A DNA stretch of 64,000 nucleotides from JAPHSX01 sp039714395 (GTDB taxonomy: Bacteria > Pseudomonadota > Gammaproteobacteria > Thiohalomonadales > Thiohalomonadaceae). The stretch lies in contig JBDLJH010000011.1 of NCBI GenBank assembly GCA_039714395.1, forward strand, positions 41,386-105,385, written 5' to 3'. Numbering within the stretch: position 1 is the stretch's first letter; each line of letters begins with the position of its first letter. A program made the translations under genes and the position numbers. The notes under the pieces were generated by a model. That model had not been told where the DNA came from, did not search any database, and worked only from the letters and a program-made list of their open reading frames with translations. This document shows positions 1-7,338 of this stretch, one piece after another.

Positions 1-2
1 CA

Positions 3-728
3 CCACACCTGATGATCAGCCCGGGAAAACCCATCGATGCCCACGCTGAACTGACGACAGACTGTTTTGCCTGCCATACCCCATTTATCGGTAGCCCCCC
101 AGATAAGTGTATCGACTGCCATGCGGTGGAGGAGATCGGCCTCAGAACCACCAAGGGGGTTTACATCGCGAGGGAGAAGAAGAACGTCGCCTTCCACCAG
201 AAGCTGGTGGAAGAGGATTGCGTCGCCTGCCACAGTGACCACAAGGGGGTACAGGCATTCCGCCCTATCAGTCAATTCTCCCACCAGCTACTGGTTCCCA
301 CTCTGCAGGAGCAGTGTAACAGCTGCCATAAAGCGCCCCGCGATGAAATACACCAGAAAAGCAAGGCCAACTGTAGCTCGTGCCATAGCCTGGATGCCTG
401 GACACCGGCCACCCTGGATCATGATGAATACTTCCGCTTTGACCGGGAGCACGAGACCAAATGCGAGACCTGTCACATTGACAACGACTACACCAGCTAT
501 ACCTGCTACGGCTGCCACGAACACTCGCGCTCAGAAATTCGCGAGGAGCATTTTGAGGAGGGCATTAGAGAGTATGAGAGCTGTGTCGAGTGTCACCGTA
601 GTGGTGATGAAGATGAGGCGAAGCGTATCTGGCGCTCGAAAGACTTTGACGAAAGAAGGTGGAAGCCATTAGAGATGGACCGGTTTAGGGAAAGGGGATA
701 CAAGGACCACGATGACGATGACGACTGA
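3..728 (+). CDS. Octaheme c-type cytochrome, class III-like (5' end outside window)
   Basis: Periplasmic electron-transfer protein. Counting from the first in-window ATG (position 12), eight CXXCH haem c motifs begin at residues 18, 33, 70, 102, 121, 151, 165 and 191, with additional His residues as possible distal ligands, as in cytochrome c3/c7-type multihaem families. The frame is open to the left edge (in-frame codons CCA, CAC, CTG precede the ATG) and no signal peptide is visible, so the true start and export signal almost certainly lie upstream of the window. The C-terminal 45 residues have no haem motif, are highly charged and end in an acidic run of His and five Asp. Redox partners are unknown because the upstream neighbours are missing; a cytochrome b or other cytochrome c genes would be expected there. 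Sure of the multihaem nature, unsure of the specific role. Confidence 0.85.
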   Translation, partial: PHLMISPGKPIDAHAELTTDCFACHTPFIGSPPDKCIDCHAVEEIGLRTTKGVYIAREKKNVAFHQKLVEEDCVACHSDHKGVQAFRPISQFSHQLLVPTLQEQCNSCHKAPRDEIHQKSKANCSSCHSLDAWTPATLDHDEYFRFDREHETKCETCHIDNDYTSYTCYGCHEHSRSEIREEHFEEGIREYESCVECHRSGDEDEAKRIWRSKDFDERRWKPLEMDRFRERGYKDHDDDDD

Positions 729-1249
729 AAGATTGAGGCACTCTAAAATATTCAGCTTTGCGATCTATGATGACGGTGCCACTGTTTACAACAACGATAT
801 GACGAGTGTACTGAACGACCAAGTTTTATCGATTGTTTGTTTTGCTCAAATAAAACTTAATTAAGTCCGTAAATGACTAAGTTGCGGAAGTTAACTATAG
901 AAGCCATTAACGTCTGCTTTGGTTATAGCGAAAGTTGTCCGATTTAATCCTGTAGGTCTGCTTTGGTCGGATTCTGTTGAAAAACTCGAAAATATTAAGA
1001 GTCGAAGTTTTCGCTGAAACTCGCTTTACCTTGAGGTTTAAAGATATTTCGATGTTTGCACGCATCAGAGGCTTTACGGAAGGATTTCTCTGCAAGGCCA
1101 CTGACTCCCCACTAGATTGAAATTATAAATCGCGTAAGAAGCTAATATTTTCAGCGCTAGGCTCAAAAAGGAGTTTTTCAACAGAATCGTCGCATTGCCG
1201 TCTTTCTTTTAAACAACTAATCATCAGCTCAATATAGCTTTATCCCACC
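729..1249. other. Gene-free AT-rich spacer with repeats
   Basis: No convincing coding region. It separates the plus-strand cytochrome from a minus-strand gene, so the two are convergent. It contains a 12-bp direct repeat (GTCTGCTTTGGT at 912-923 and 956-967) immediately left of a MITE-like element (970-1188). The only ORF here (minus strand, 907-1101, 64 codons) lies across the element, has no family resemblance I can recognise and is not called as a gene. Confidence 0.6.
970..1188. mobile_element. MITE-like element with 18-bp perfect terminal inverted repeats
   Basis: GATTCTGTTGAAAAACTC at 970-987 is repeated as its exact reverse complement at 1171-1188. A further similarity lies just inside each end (AAAATATTA after the left arm, TAATATTTT before the right arm). 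The roughly 219-bp interior has no transposase gene. Terminal repeats of this kind are typical of DNA-transposon insertion sequences, so this is probably a non-autonomous derivative or a deleted IS remnant. No clear target-site duplication is visible outside the arms. The parental IS family cannot be fixed without a database search. Confidence 0.65.
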
Positions 1250-1786
1250 TCAACCATACGTATCATTCGGGTCATGCCAAAATTCCGGCCTCTCCCCCAG
1301 GCTCTCCTTCATCCGCTCGATCACCGCAGCGGCGGTGAGTAGCGACTCTAATCTTTCACCCTGTGTTTTGGTTTTTCCCAGCGGAAGGGTGCGCAGTAGT
1401 TGATGGCGTTTCATTATCACGAAGTACTCCTCGGGGCTTAGTAGCAGTCTCGCCTGTTGAAAGGCGTCGTCCAGATAGTCCATGGCCCCCTCTATGCGCC
1501 GACTCATCAGTAATTGGCCGTAGATGAGGGGCTTGAGTATTTCGGCGTGTATCGATCTTTCTTTTCTCGATAATAGGTGCTGGTAGTGGCCCTCTATCGG
1601 TTCGTTGAGCCAGTGCAGGGCGATGAGTTTGAGTAGGGGGGAGAGATAGGGTCTGCCAAAGCGTCTGAGTAATCGCTGTTCTCGCTCAACAGACAAACTT
1701 AATAGTGTTTTGGCTTGCTCCGGGCTAAGTGGCTCGGCGTACCACTGGGCGAGGATGCCGGGCTGGGCTGGCGGCTGTTTGAGCAC
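1250..1786 (-). CDS. Conserved hypothetical alpha-helical protein coupled to LysR
   Basis: 178 residues, soluble, with no signal peptide or membrane segment, predicted largely helical with Leu/Arg/Glu-rich stretches. I do not recognise the family. The start is GTG at 1786, three bases after the stop of the lysR gene, with a good ribosome-binding site (GGAAGAG) inside the end of lysR, so the two are almost certainly co-transcribed and translationally coupled. That coupling suggests a job linked to the LysR regulon, possibly leucine-biosynthesis control, but nothing in the protein itself shows a biochemical activity. Confidence 0.7.
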   Translation of the reverse strand: MLKQPPAQPGILAQWYAEPLSPEQAKTLLSLSVEREQRLLRRFGRPYLSPLLKLIALHWLNEPIEGHYQHLLSRKERSIHAEILKPLIYGQLLMSRRIEGAMDYLDDAFQQARLLLSPEEYFVIMKRHQLLRTLPLGKTKTQGERLESLLTAAAVIERMKESLGERPEFWHDPNDTYG

Positions 1787-1789
1787 GAT

Positions 1790-2671
1790 TTAACTCTTCC
1801 CTTTTGATGCGTCGTGTAGCAGGGATAGCAGTGCCTGGGCGGCGTTGGTGAGGCTGCGCTGTTTGTGGGTGACGACGCCGAGGCGGCGGGAGAGGGCAAG
1901 CCCCTCAACTTCAACGATGCGGACATCTTCATCCACCATACTTTTTGGCAGAATGCTCCAGCCCAGTCCTACCGATACCATCATTTTTATTGTTTCTAGA
2001 TAATTGGTTGAGAGGCGCACGTTAGCGTTGACGCCGTGATGATGAAACGCCTCGTCGATGAGCTGGCGGGTATAGGTATTTTTTGATGGCAAAATCGCGG
2101 GCTGAGTGACCAGTGTTTCGATGCTAATGCGTGCGTTGTCAGCCAGTGGGTGGTCATGAGCGATGATCACGGCCAGCGGATCGTCCCATACCAGTAACTC
2201 ATCCAGTGGTCCCTCCAGCTCGGTGGGCAGAGTGATAAGAGCTAGTGCCAAATTGCCGTGGGCCACCTCTCGGCAGGCATCTTCCGAATCGTAGAAATGG
2301 ATGTCTAGTTCTACCTGGGGGTGGGCCTGATTGAAGGCACGCAGGATCGGTGGCAGGCGGTGTAGACCGATGTGGTGGCTGGTACCAAAGCTCAGTTCTC
2401 CCGCTACTTCGCCAGAGAGGTTGCTGATCGCCTGACGGCTCTCCTTTACTTCATCGAGGATACGTCGCGCCCGGGGTAGCAGGGTCTTGCCCGCTTCGGT
2501 GAGGGTGATGGTGCGGCCAATGCGATCAAAGAGTGGCGCGCCCAGCTCCCCCTCCAGGGCGGCGATACGTTTACTTACCGCCGGCTGGGTGAGAAACAGC
2601 TGCTCGGATGCCTCGGTGAAGGAGGCGCTCTCAGCGACGGCGATAAAGGCCTTAAGGCTATTGAATTCCAT
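1790..2671 (-). CDS. LysR-family transcriptional regulator, divergent from leuC
   Basis: DNA-binding regulator of 293 residues. The N-terminal winged helix-turn-helix begins MEFNSLKAFIAVAE and carries the typical ASFTEASEQLFLTQPAVSKR helix-turn-helix; the rest is a periplasmic-binding-protein-like effector domain. An upstream in-frame extension to 2734 exists, but ATG 2671 matches the usual LysR N-terminus. It is transcribed away from leuC, with 96 bp between the two start codons, and a perfect palindrome of LysR-box geometry overlaps its start codon. By position it is probably the regulator of the leuCDB genes and of itself, as with LysR genes next to leuC in Pseudomonas. The effector is unknown; a leucine-pathway intermediate would be the natural guess. 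Confidence 0.88.
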   Translation of the reverse strand: MEFNSLKAFIAVAESASFTEASEQLFLTQPAVSKRIAALEGELGAPLFDRIGRTITLTEAGKTLLPRARRILDEVKESRQAISNLSGEVAGELSFGTSHHIGLHRLPPILRAFNQAHPQVELDIHFYDSEDACREVAHGNLALALITLPTELEGPLDELLVWDDPLAVIIAHDHPLADNARISIETLVTQPAILPSKNTYTRQLIDEAFHHHGVNANVRLSTNYLETIKMMVSVGLGWSILPKSMVDEDVRIVEVEGLALSRRLGVVTHKQRSLTNAAQALLSLLHDASKGKS

Positions 2672-2679
2672 AATGGAAT
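2665..2679. promoter_or_regulatory. LysR-type operator candidate (T-N11-A palindrome)
   Basis: ATTCCAT-A-ATGGAAT is a perfect 7-bp inverted repeat around one central base. T2666 and A2678 are separated by 11 bases, matching the classic LysR T-N11-A box. It lies in the lysR/leuC divergent spacer, covers the lysR start codon and is about 90 bp upstream of the leuC start, consistent with autorepression plus control of leuC. The functional assignment is inferred from geometry and position. Confidence 0.6.
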
Positions 2680-2767
2680 AGAATAGATGAAAAAGATGAA
2701 TTTGTGTAATGGTGTTGTGATGGCTACACTTCAAACCTCGGAAAAAGCCAATAGTTGGAGCAAGTCG

Positions 2768-4204
2768 ATGGCTGGCAAGACCTTATATGACAAGTTGTGG
2801 GATGCCCACGTGGTGCGCACTGAAGAGGACGGCACTGCACTCTTATATATAGATCGGCATTTGGTGCATGAGGTGACCTCACCGCAGGCCTTCGAGGGAT
2901 TGCGTCTGGCCGGTCGTAAGCCATGGCGCCAGGACTCGGTAGTTGCCACTCCGGATCACAACGTGCCGACCACCGGTCAGAGCGCAGGCATCAAGGGTAT
3001 TGAAGATCCCATCGCCCGTATTCAGGTGGTGACGCTGGATGCCAACGTTAAGGAGTTCGGCTTTACCTACTTCCCGATGAATGACCCGCGTCAGGGCATC
3101 GTGCATGTGGTCGGACCGGAGGAGGGGGCGACCCTGCCCGGTATGACCGTGGTTTGCGGTGATTCGCACACCTCGACCCACGGTGCCTTTGGTGCACTGG
3201 CCCACGGCATTGGTACTTCTGAGGTGGAGCACGTAATGGCCACCCAGTGTCTGGTGCAGAAGAAGATGAAGAACATGCGGGTGACGGTTAAGGGCCACGT
3301 TGGCCCCGGTGTTACCGCCAAGGATATTGTCCTCGCGATTATCGGCGAGATCGGTACTGCCGGTGGCAATGGTCACGCGCTGGAATTTGCCGGTGAGGCA
3401 ATCATGGACTTGAGTGTTGAAGGTCGCATGACCGTCTGCAATATGGCGATCGAGGCGGGTGCCCGCGCCGGTATGGTAGCGGTAGATGAGAAGAGCGTTG
3501 ACTACTTTAAGGGTAAGCCGTTCGCCCCTCAGGGTGAACAGTGGGGGCAGGCGGTTGCTGCCTGGGCCGATCTGAAAAGCGACGATGATGCGCTATTCGA
3601 TAAGGAGGTGGTGATCGATGCAGCCTCCATTACCCCTCAGGTCACCTGGGGTACCTCGCCCGAGATGGTGGTTGGCATCGACGCCACTGTGCCCAATCCG
3701 GATGATGAGTCCGACCTGGTTAAGGCCGAGGGGATGCGTCGCGCGCTGCAATATATGGATCTGGATGCAGGGATGCCGATTGGCGATATCCCCATCGACA
3801 AGGTCTTCATCGGCTCATGTACCAACTCTCGCATCGAAGATATTCGCGCCGCTGCCGAGGTGGCGCAGAGAGCGCTGGCCAAGGGCTGTAAAGTCGCGCT
3901 GACCGTGAAGCAGGCGCTGGTCGTTCCCGGCTCCGGTCTGGTAAAACAGCAGGCGGAAGCCGAAGGGCTCGACAAGGTGTTTATCGAGGCCGGTTTTGAA
4001 TGGCGCGAGCCGGGCTGCTCCATGTGTCTGGCGATGAATGCCGACCGTCTTGAGCCGGGTGAGCGTTGCGCCTCGACCTCTAACCGCAACTTCGAGGGGC
4101 GCCAGGGCAAAGGCGGTCGTACCCATCTGGTTAGCCCGGCGATGGCGGCGATGGCGGCCTTTACCGGACACTTCTATGATGTGCGCAAGATGGAGGAGCT
4201 GTAG
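2768..4204 (+). CDS. leuC: 3-isopropylmalate dehydratase large subunit
   Basis: With LeuD it isomerises 2-isopropylmalate to 3-isopropylmalate, the second step of leucine synthesis, in the cytoplasm. It is an aconitase-family protein; the [4Fe-4S] ligands are visible as the Cys in FIGSCTNSR and the CSMC pair in REPGCSMCLAMNAD. The frame is open to 2687, but the family start MAGKTLYDKLWDAH is at 2768, preceded by TTGGAG at good spacing, giving 478 residues, the usual length. leuD follows after two bases. The divergent LysR regulator and palindrome upstream suggest LysR control. Confidence 0.97.
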   Translation: MAGKTLYDKLWDAHVVRTEEDGTALLYIDRHLVHEVTSPQAFEGLRLAGRKPWRQDSVVATPDHNVPTTGQSAGIKGIEDPIARIQVVTLDANVKEFGFTYFPMNDPRQGIVHVVGPEEGATLPGMTVVCGDSHTSTHGAFGALAHGIGTSEVEHVMATQCLVQKKMKNMRVTVKGHVGPGVTAKDIVLAIIGEIGTAGGNGHALEFAGEAIMDLSVEGRMTVCNMAIEAGARAGMVAVDEKSVDYFKGKPFAPQGEQWGQAVAAWADLKSDDDALFDKEVVIDAASITPQVTWGTSPEMVVGIDATVPNPDDESDLVKAEGMRRALQYMDLDAGMPIGDIPIDKVFIGSCTNSRIEDIRAAAEVAQRALAKGCKVALTVKQALVVPGSGLVKQQAEAEGLDKVFIEAGFEWREPGCSMCLAMNADRLEPGERCASTSNRNFEGRQGKGGRTHLVSPAMAAMAAFTGHFYDVRKMEEL

Positions 4205-4206
4205 TA

Positions 4207-4845
4207 ATGGAAAAGTTTGAAAAGATGCGAGCGATTGTGGCACCTATGGATCGCTCGAATGTCGATACCGACGCCATTATTCCCAAGCAGTTCCTCAAGT
4301 CGATCAAGCGTAGTGGCTTCGGCCCTAACGCCTTCGATGAGTGGCGCTATCTGGATCACGGCGAGCCTGGGATGGATAACTCCAAGCGTCCGCTCAATCC
4401 CGACTTCGTGCTGAATCAGGCGCGTTACCAGGGTGCCAATATTTTGCTGGCACGCGATAACTTCGGTTGCGGTTCCTCCCGTGAGCACGCACCGTGGGCG
4501 CTGGAAGATTACGGTTTTCGTGTGATCATCGCGCCGAGCTTTGCCGATATCTTCTTTAACAACTGTTTTAAAAATGGCATCCTGCCCATCGTGCTCGATG
4601 AGGCTAAGGTGGATCAGCTGTTCAAAGAGGTCGAGGCGGGCGAGGGTTACCAATTGAGCGTTGACCTTGAAGCGCAGGCCATCACCACTCCGGGTGGTGA
4701 GGAGATCAACTTTGAGGTGGATCCGTTCCGCAAGCACTGCCTGATTAACGGCCTTGACGATATCGGTCTGACCCTGCAGCACGTGGACGATATCAGGGCC
4801 TACGAAGAGAAGCGTAAGGCCGAAGCCCCCTGGTTGTTTGCTTAA
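4207..4845 (+). CDS. leuD: 3-isopropylmalate dehydratase small subunit
   Basis: Swivelling small subunit that completes the LeuC active site. 212 residues, the normal length. It shows the conserved N-terminal VDTDAIIPKQFLK segment and the NFGCGSSREHAPWAL signature. It starts two bases after the leuC stop, so the pair is translationally linked. It is followed not directly by leuB but by a 126-bp spacer with a palindromic repeat, which may affect expression of leuB relative to leuCD. Confidence 0.97.
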   Translation: MEKFEKMRAIVAPMDRSNVDTDAIIPKQFLKSIKRSGFGPNAFDEWRYLDHGEPGMDNSKRPLNPDFVLNQARYQGANILLARDNFGCGSSREHAPWALEDYGFRVIIAPSFADIFFNNCFKNGILPIVLDEAKVDQLFKEVEAGEGYQLSVDLEAQAITTPGGEEINFEVDPFRKHCLINGLDDIGLTLQHVDDIRAYEEKRKAEAPWLFA

Positions 4846-4861
4846 TACGAATAGAAATTAT

Positions 4862-4935
4862 GTAGGGTGGATAAACGAAGTGCATCCACCATTTTGAAAG
4901 TGATTTGGTGGATGCGCGCTGCTTATCCACCCTAC
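4862..4935. repeat. Palindromic interspersed repeat between leuD and leuB
   Basis: Outer arms GTAGGGTGGATAA (4862-4874) and TTATCCACCCTAC (4923-4935) are perfect inverse complements. Inner arms GCATCCACC (4882-4890) and GGTGGATGC (4907-4915) form a second stem, so the whole 74 bp folds into a two-stem hairpin. Units built on GTAGGGTGGAT/ATCCACCCTAC are, from general knowledge, a common dispersed intergenic repeat in gammaproteobacteria. Here it sits inside the leucine operon, 36 bp before the leuB start, where its RNA hairpin could stabilise the upstream message or cause polarity. Confidence 0.8.
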
Positions 4936-4971
4936 GGTTGCCAGAATGAATTTAAGAGACGGAAGAGAACG

Positions 4972-6045
4972 ATGACTAAGAAGATTGCAGTATTACCCGG
5001 TGACGGCATTGGTCCTGAGATTGTGGCGCAGGCGGTGAAGGTACTTGAGGTACTGAAGGCCGATGGTATGGCCATCGAGATGGCCGAGGGCCACATTGGT
5101 GGTGCCGGTTACGATGCCGCGGGTGATCCACTTCCGGCAGCGACCCTGGAGCTGGCAAAAAATTCTGATGCGGTGCTGTTGGGTGCTGTTGGTGGTCCCG
5201 AGTACGACAAGCTGGACCGCCCGCTGCGCCCGGAGCGTGGTCTGCTGCGTATCCGCAAGGAGATGAACCTGTTTGCTAACCTGCGTCCAGCACTGCTCTA
5301 CGAAGAGTTGGCTGATTCTTCCAGCCTGAAACCTGAAGTGGTCTCCGGTCTCGACATCATGATCGTGCGCGAGCTGACCGGTGATGTTTACTTCGGTGAG
5401 CCGCGTGGTATTGAAGAGCGTAACGGCGAGCGTGTCGGTTTTAACACCATGCTCTATTCAGAGAGTGAAGTTCGCCGCGTGGCGCAAGTTGCTTTTGATA
5501 TCGCGATGAAGCGCGATAAGCGTCTCTGCTCAGTCGAGAAGGCCAACGTGCTGGAGTGCTCCGAGTTGTGGCGTGAAGTGGTTCTGGAAGTGGCGAAAGA
5601 TTACCCCGAAGTAGAAGTGAGCCACATGTACGTCGACAACGCGGCGATGCAGTTGGTGAAGTGGCCCAAGCAGTTTGATGTGATCGTTACCGGTAACATC
5701 TTCGGCGATATTCTTTCCGACCAGGCCTCGATGCTCTCCGGTTCCATCGGCATGCTGCCCTCGGCCTCGCTGGATCAGAATAACAAAGGAATGTATGAGC
5801 CAATCCACGGATCCGCACCCGATATTGCCGGTCAGGACAAGGCCAACCCGCTCGCCACCATTTTGTCTGTCGCGATGATGCTGCGTTACACCTTTAGCGA
5901 TGAGGCCAATGCGGTGCGTATCGAGGATGCGGTGAAGGCGGTACTGGCCAAGGGTATTCGCACCGTCGATATCATGACCGACGGTTGTACCGAGGTGAGC
6001 TGTAGCGGCATGGGTGATGCGGTTGTTGCCGCAATGAACGCGTAA
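4972..6045 (+). CDS. leuB: 3-isopropylmalate dehydrogenase
   Basis: NAD-dependent oxidation and decarboxylation of 3-isopropylmalate to 2-oxoisocaproate, third step of leucine synthesis. The N-terminus KKIAVLPGDGIGPEIVAQA is the family signature, with the substrate-binding RPLRPERGLLRIRKEMNLFANLRP region and the GSIGMLPSAS and EPIHGSAPDIAGQ motifs further on. The open frame extends to 4867 through the upstream repeat, but ATG 4972 with GGAAGAG upstream gives 357 residues, the usual length. Third gene of the leuCDB cluster. Confidence 0.97.
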   Translation: MTKKIAVLPGDGIGPEIVAQAVKVLEVLKADGMAIEMAEGHIGGAGYDAAGDPLPAATLELAKNSDAVLLGAVGGPEYDKLDRPLRPERGLLRIRKEMNLFANLRPALLYEELADSSSLKPEVVSGLDIMIVRELTGDVYFGEPRGIEERNGERVGFNTMLYSESEVRRVAQVAFDIAMKRDKRLCSVEKANVLECSELWREVVLEVAKDYPEVEVSHMYVDNAAMQLVKWPKQFDVIVTGNIFGDILSDQASMLSGSIGMLPSASLDQNNKGMYEPIHGSAPDIAGQDKANPLATILSVAMMLRYTFSDEANAVRIEDAVKAVLAKGIRTVDIMTDGCTEVSCSGMGDAVVAAMNA

Positions 6046-6063
6046 AGGGCACTCCTAATAAAT

Positions 6064-6169
6064 GCACTTTTTCCGCAATTGCTGTGTCAGCTCCGTGCTC
6101 GAATCCTCGTGTACTAATGTACACTGCGGTTCTGCGTGCGGTGCTTCCTTGCTCTTGCAAAAAAATTGC
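6064..6169. repeat. Long imperfect hairpin element A (leuB-asd spacer)
   Basis: Outer 19-base arms at 6064-6082 and 6151-6169 match at 14 of 19 positions when one is reverse-complemented. The centre is GTGTAC-TAAT-GTACAC (6109-6124). Between them lie partly matched inner arms containing GAATCCTC on the left and TGCGGTTC on the right of the core. The layout is shared with elements at 20000-20093 and 55654-55770. Probably an intergenic repeat family member; it could also act as an RNA hairpin between leuB and asd. Confidence 0.6.
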
Positions 6170-6219
6170 TATTTCTAGAAGTACCCGATGGTAATACGAA
6201 CAGGATTGAGGTTAGGACA

Positions 6220-7332
6220 ATGAAAAAAGTAGGTCTGGTTGGTTGGCGCGGTATGGTCGGCTCAGTGCTGATGCAGCGCATGCGTGACGAGAACGATTTT
6301 GCCGATATCGAGCCGGTGTTCTTCACCACCTCGCAGGCGGGTCAGGCTGGCCCCGAGGTGGGCAAGGATGTGCCACCGCTAAAGGACGCGAAGAATATCG
6401 ATGAGCTGAAGGCGATGGATGTGATCGTGACCTGCCAGGGTGGCGACTACACCAAGGCGGTTTATCCTGAGCTGCGCAAGGCGGGTTGGGATGGCTACTG
6501 GATCGATGCGGCCTCTGCCCTGCGCATGGTCGATGACTCGATCATCGTCCTCGACCCGGTCAATAAAGATGTGATCGAAAATGGACTGACCAGCGGCATC
6601 AAGACCTATGTCGGTGGCAACTGCACCGTTAGCTTGATGATGATGGCCATTGGTGGTCTGTTTGATAAGGGGCTGGTGGAGTGGATCACTCCAATGACCT
6701 ATCAGGCCGCTTCCGGTGCTGGTGCACAGAATATGCGTGAGTTGATCAAGCAGATGGGTGCCATTAATAACGAGGTTAAGGTACTCAATGAAGATCCGGC
6801 CAGTGCCATCCTTGATATCGACAGAAAGCTCTCCGACTTTCTGCGTTCCGACGACTACCCCAAGGACAAGTGGGGCGTGCCGCTGGCCGGCTCCCTCATC
6901 CCGTGGCTCGATGTGCAGCTCGACTCTGGTCAGTCAAAAGAGGAGTGGAAGGCTCAGGTGGAGACCAACAAGATCCTCGGTCGCTCCGACAATCCGATCC
7001 CGATCGACGGTCTCTGTGTGCGCATCGGTGCGATGCGTTGCCACAGCCAGGCGCTGACCATCAAGATGACTAAAGATGTCCCACTGGATGAGATCCACGG
7101 CATCATCGCCAGCCATAATCCGTGGGTAAAGGTGTTACCGAATGACCGTCTGGTCTCAATGGCTGCCCTCACTCCGGCTGCCGTTACCGGCACCCTCTCC
7201 GTGCCGGTTGGTCGCATGCGCAAGCTGACCATGGGTAATGACTATCTGTCGGCCTTCACCGTCGGTGACCAGTTGCTGTGGGGCGCTGCTGAACCGCTGC
7301 GTCGTATGCTGCGTATTCTGCTGGAGGCATAA
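6220..7332 (+). CDS. asd: Aspartate-semialdehyde dehydrogenase
   Basis: NADPH-dependent reduction of aspartyl-4-phosphate to aspartate semialdehyde, the branch point toward lysine/diaminopimelate, threonine and methionine. 370 residues from ATG 6220, which follows GTTAGGA; upstream in-frame sequence is not conserved-looking. N-terminal dinucleotide-binding segment KKVGLVGWRGMVGSVL, and catalytic Cys135 in VGGNCTVSLM. Length and motifs match the Escherichia coli/Pseudomonas long form. The usg paralogue follows after six bases. Confidence 0.96.
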   Translation: MKKVGLVGWRGMVGSVLMQRMRDENDFADIEPVFFTTSQAGQAGPEVGKDVPPLKDAKNIDELKAMDVIVTCQGGDYTKAVYPELRKAGWDGYWIDAASALRMVDDSIIVLDPVNKDVIENGLTSGIKTYVGGNCTVSLMMMAIGGLFDKGLVEWITPMTYQAASGAGAQNMRELIKQMGAINNEVKVLNEDPASAILDIDRKLSDFLRSDDYPKDKWGVPLAGSLIPWLDVQLDSGQSKEEWKAQVETNKILGRSDNPIPIDGLCVRIGAMRCHSQALTIKMTKDVPLDEIHGIIASHNPWVKVLPNDRLVSMAALTPAAVTGTLSVPVGRMRKLTMGNDYLSAFTVGDQLLWGAAEPLRRMLRILLEA

Positions 7333-7338
7333 AAGACA

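Noticed and set aside
907..1101. Minus-strand 64-codon ORF
   Set aside because: It lies across the MITE-like element, shows no recognisable domain and no good ribosome site, and is short enough to arise by chance.
2687..2767. 27-residue N-terminal extension of leuC
   Set aside because: The family N-terminus MAGKTLYDKLW starts at 2768 with its own ribosome site; the extension covers the divergent control region.
4867..4971. 35-residue extension of leuB
   Set aside because: It is translated from the palindromic repeat; ATG 4972 gives the conserved start and correct length.
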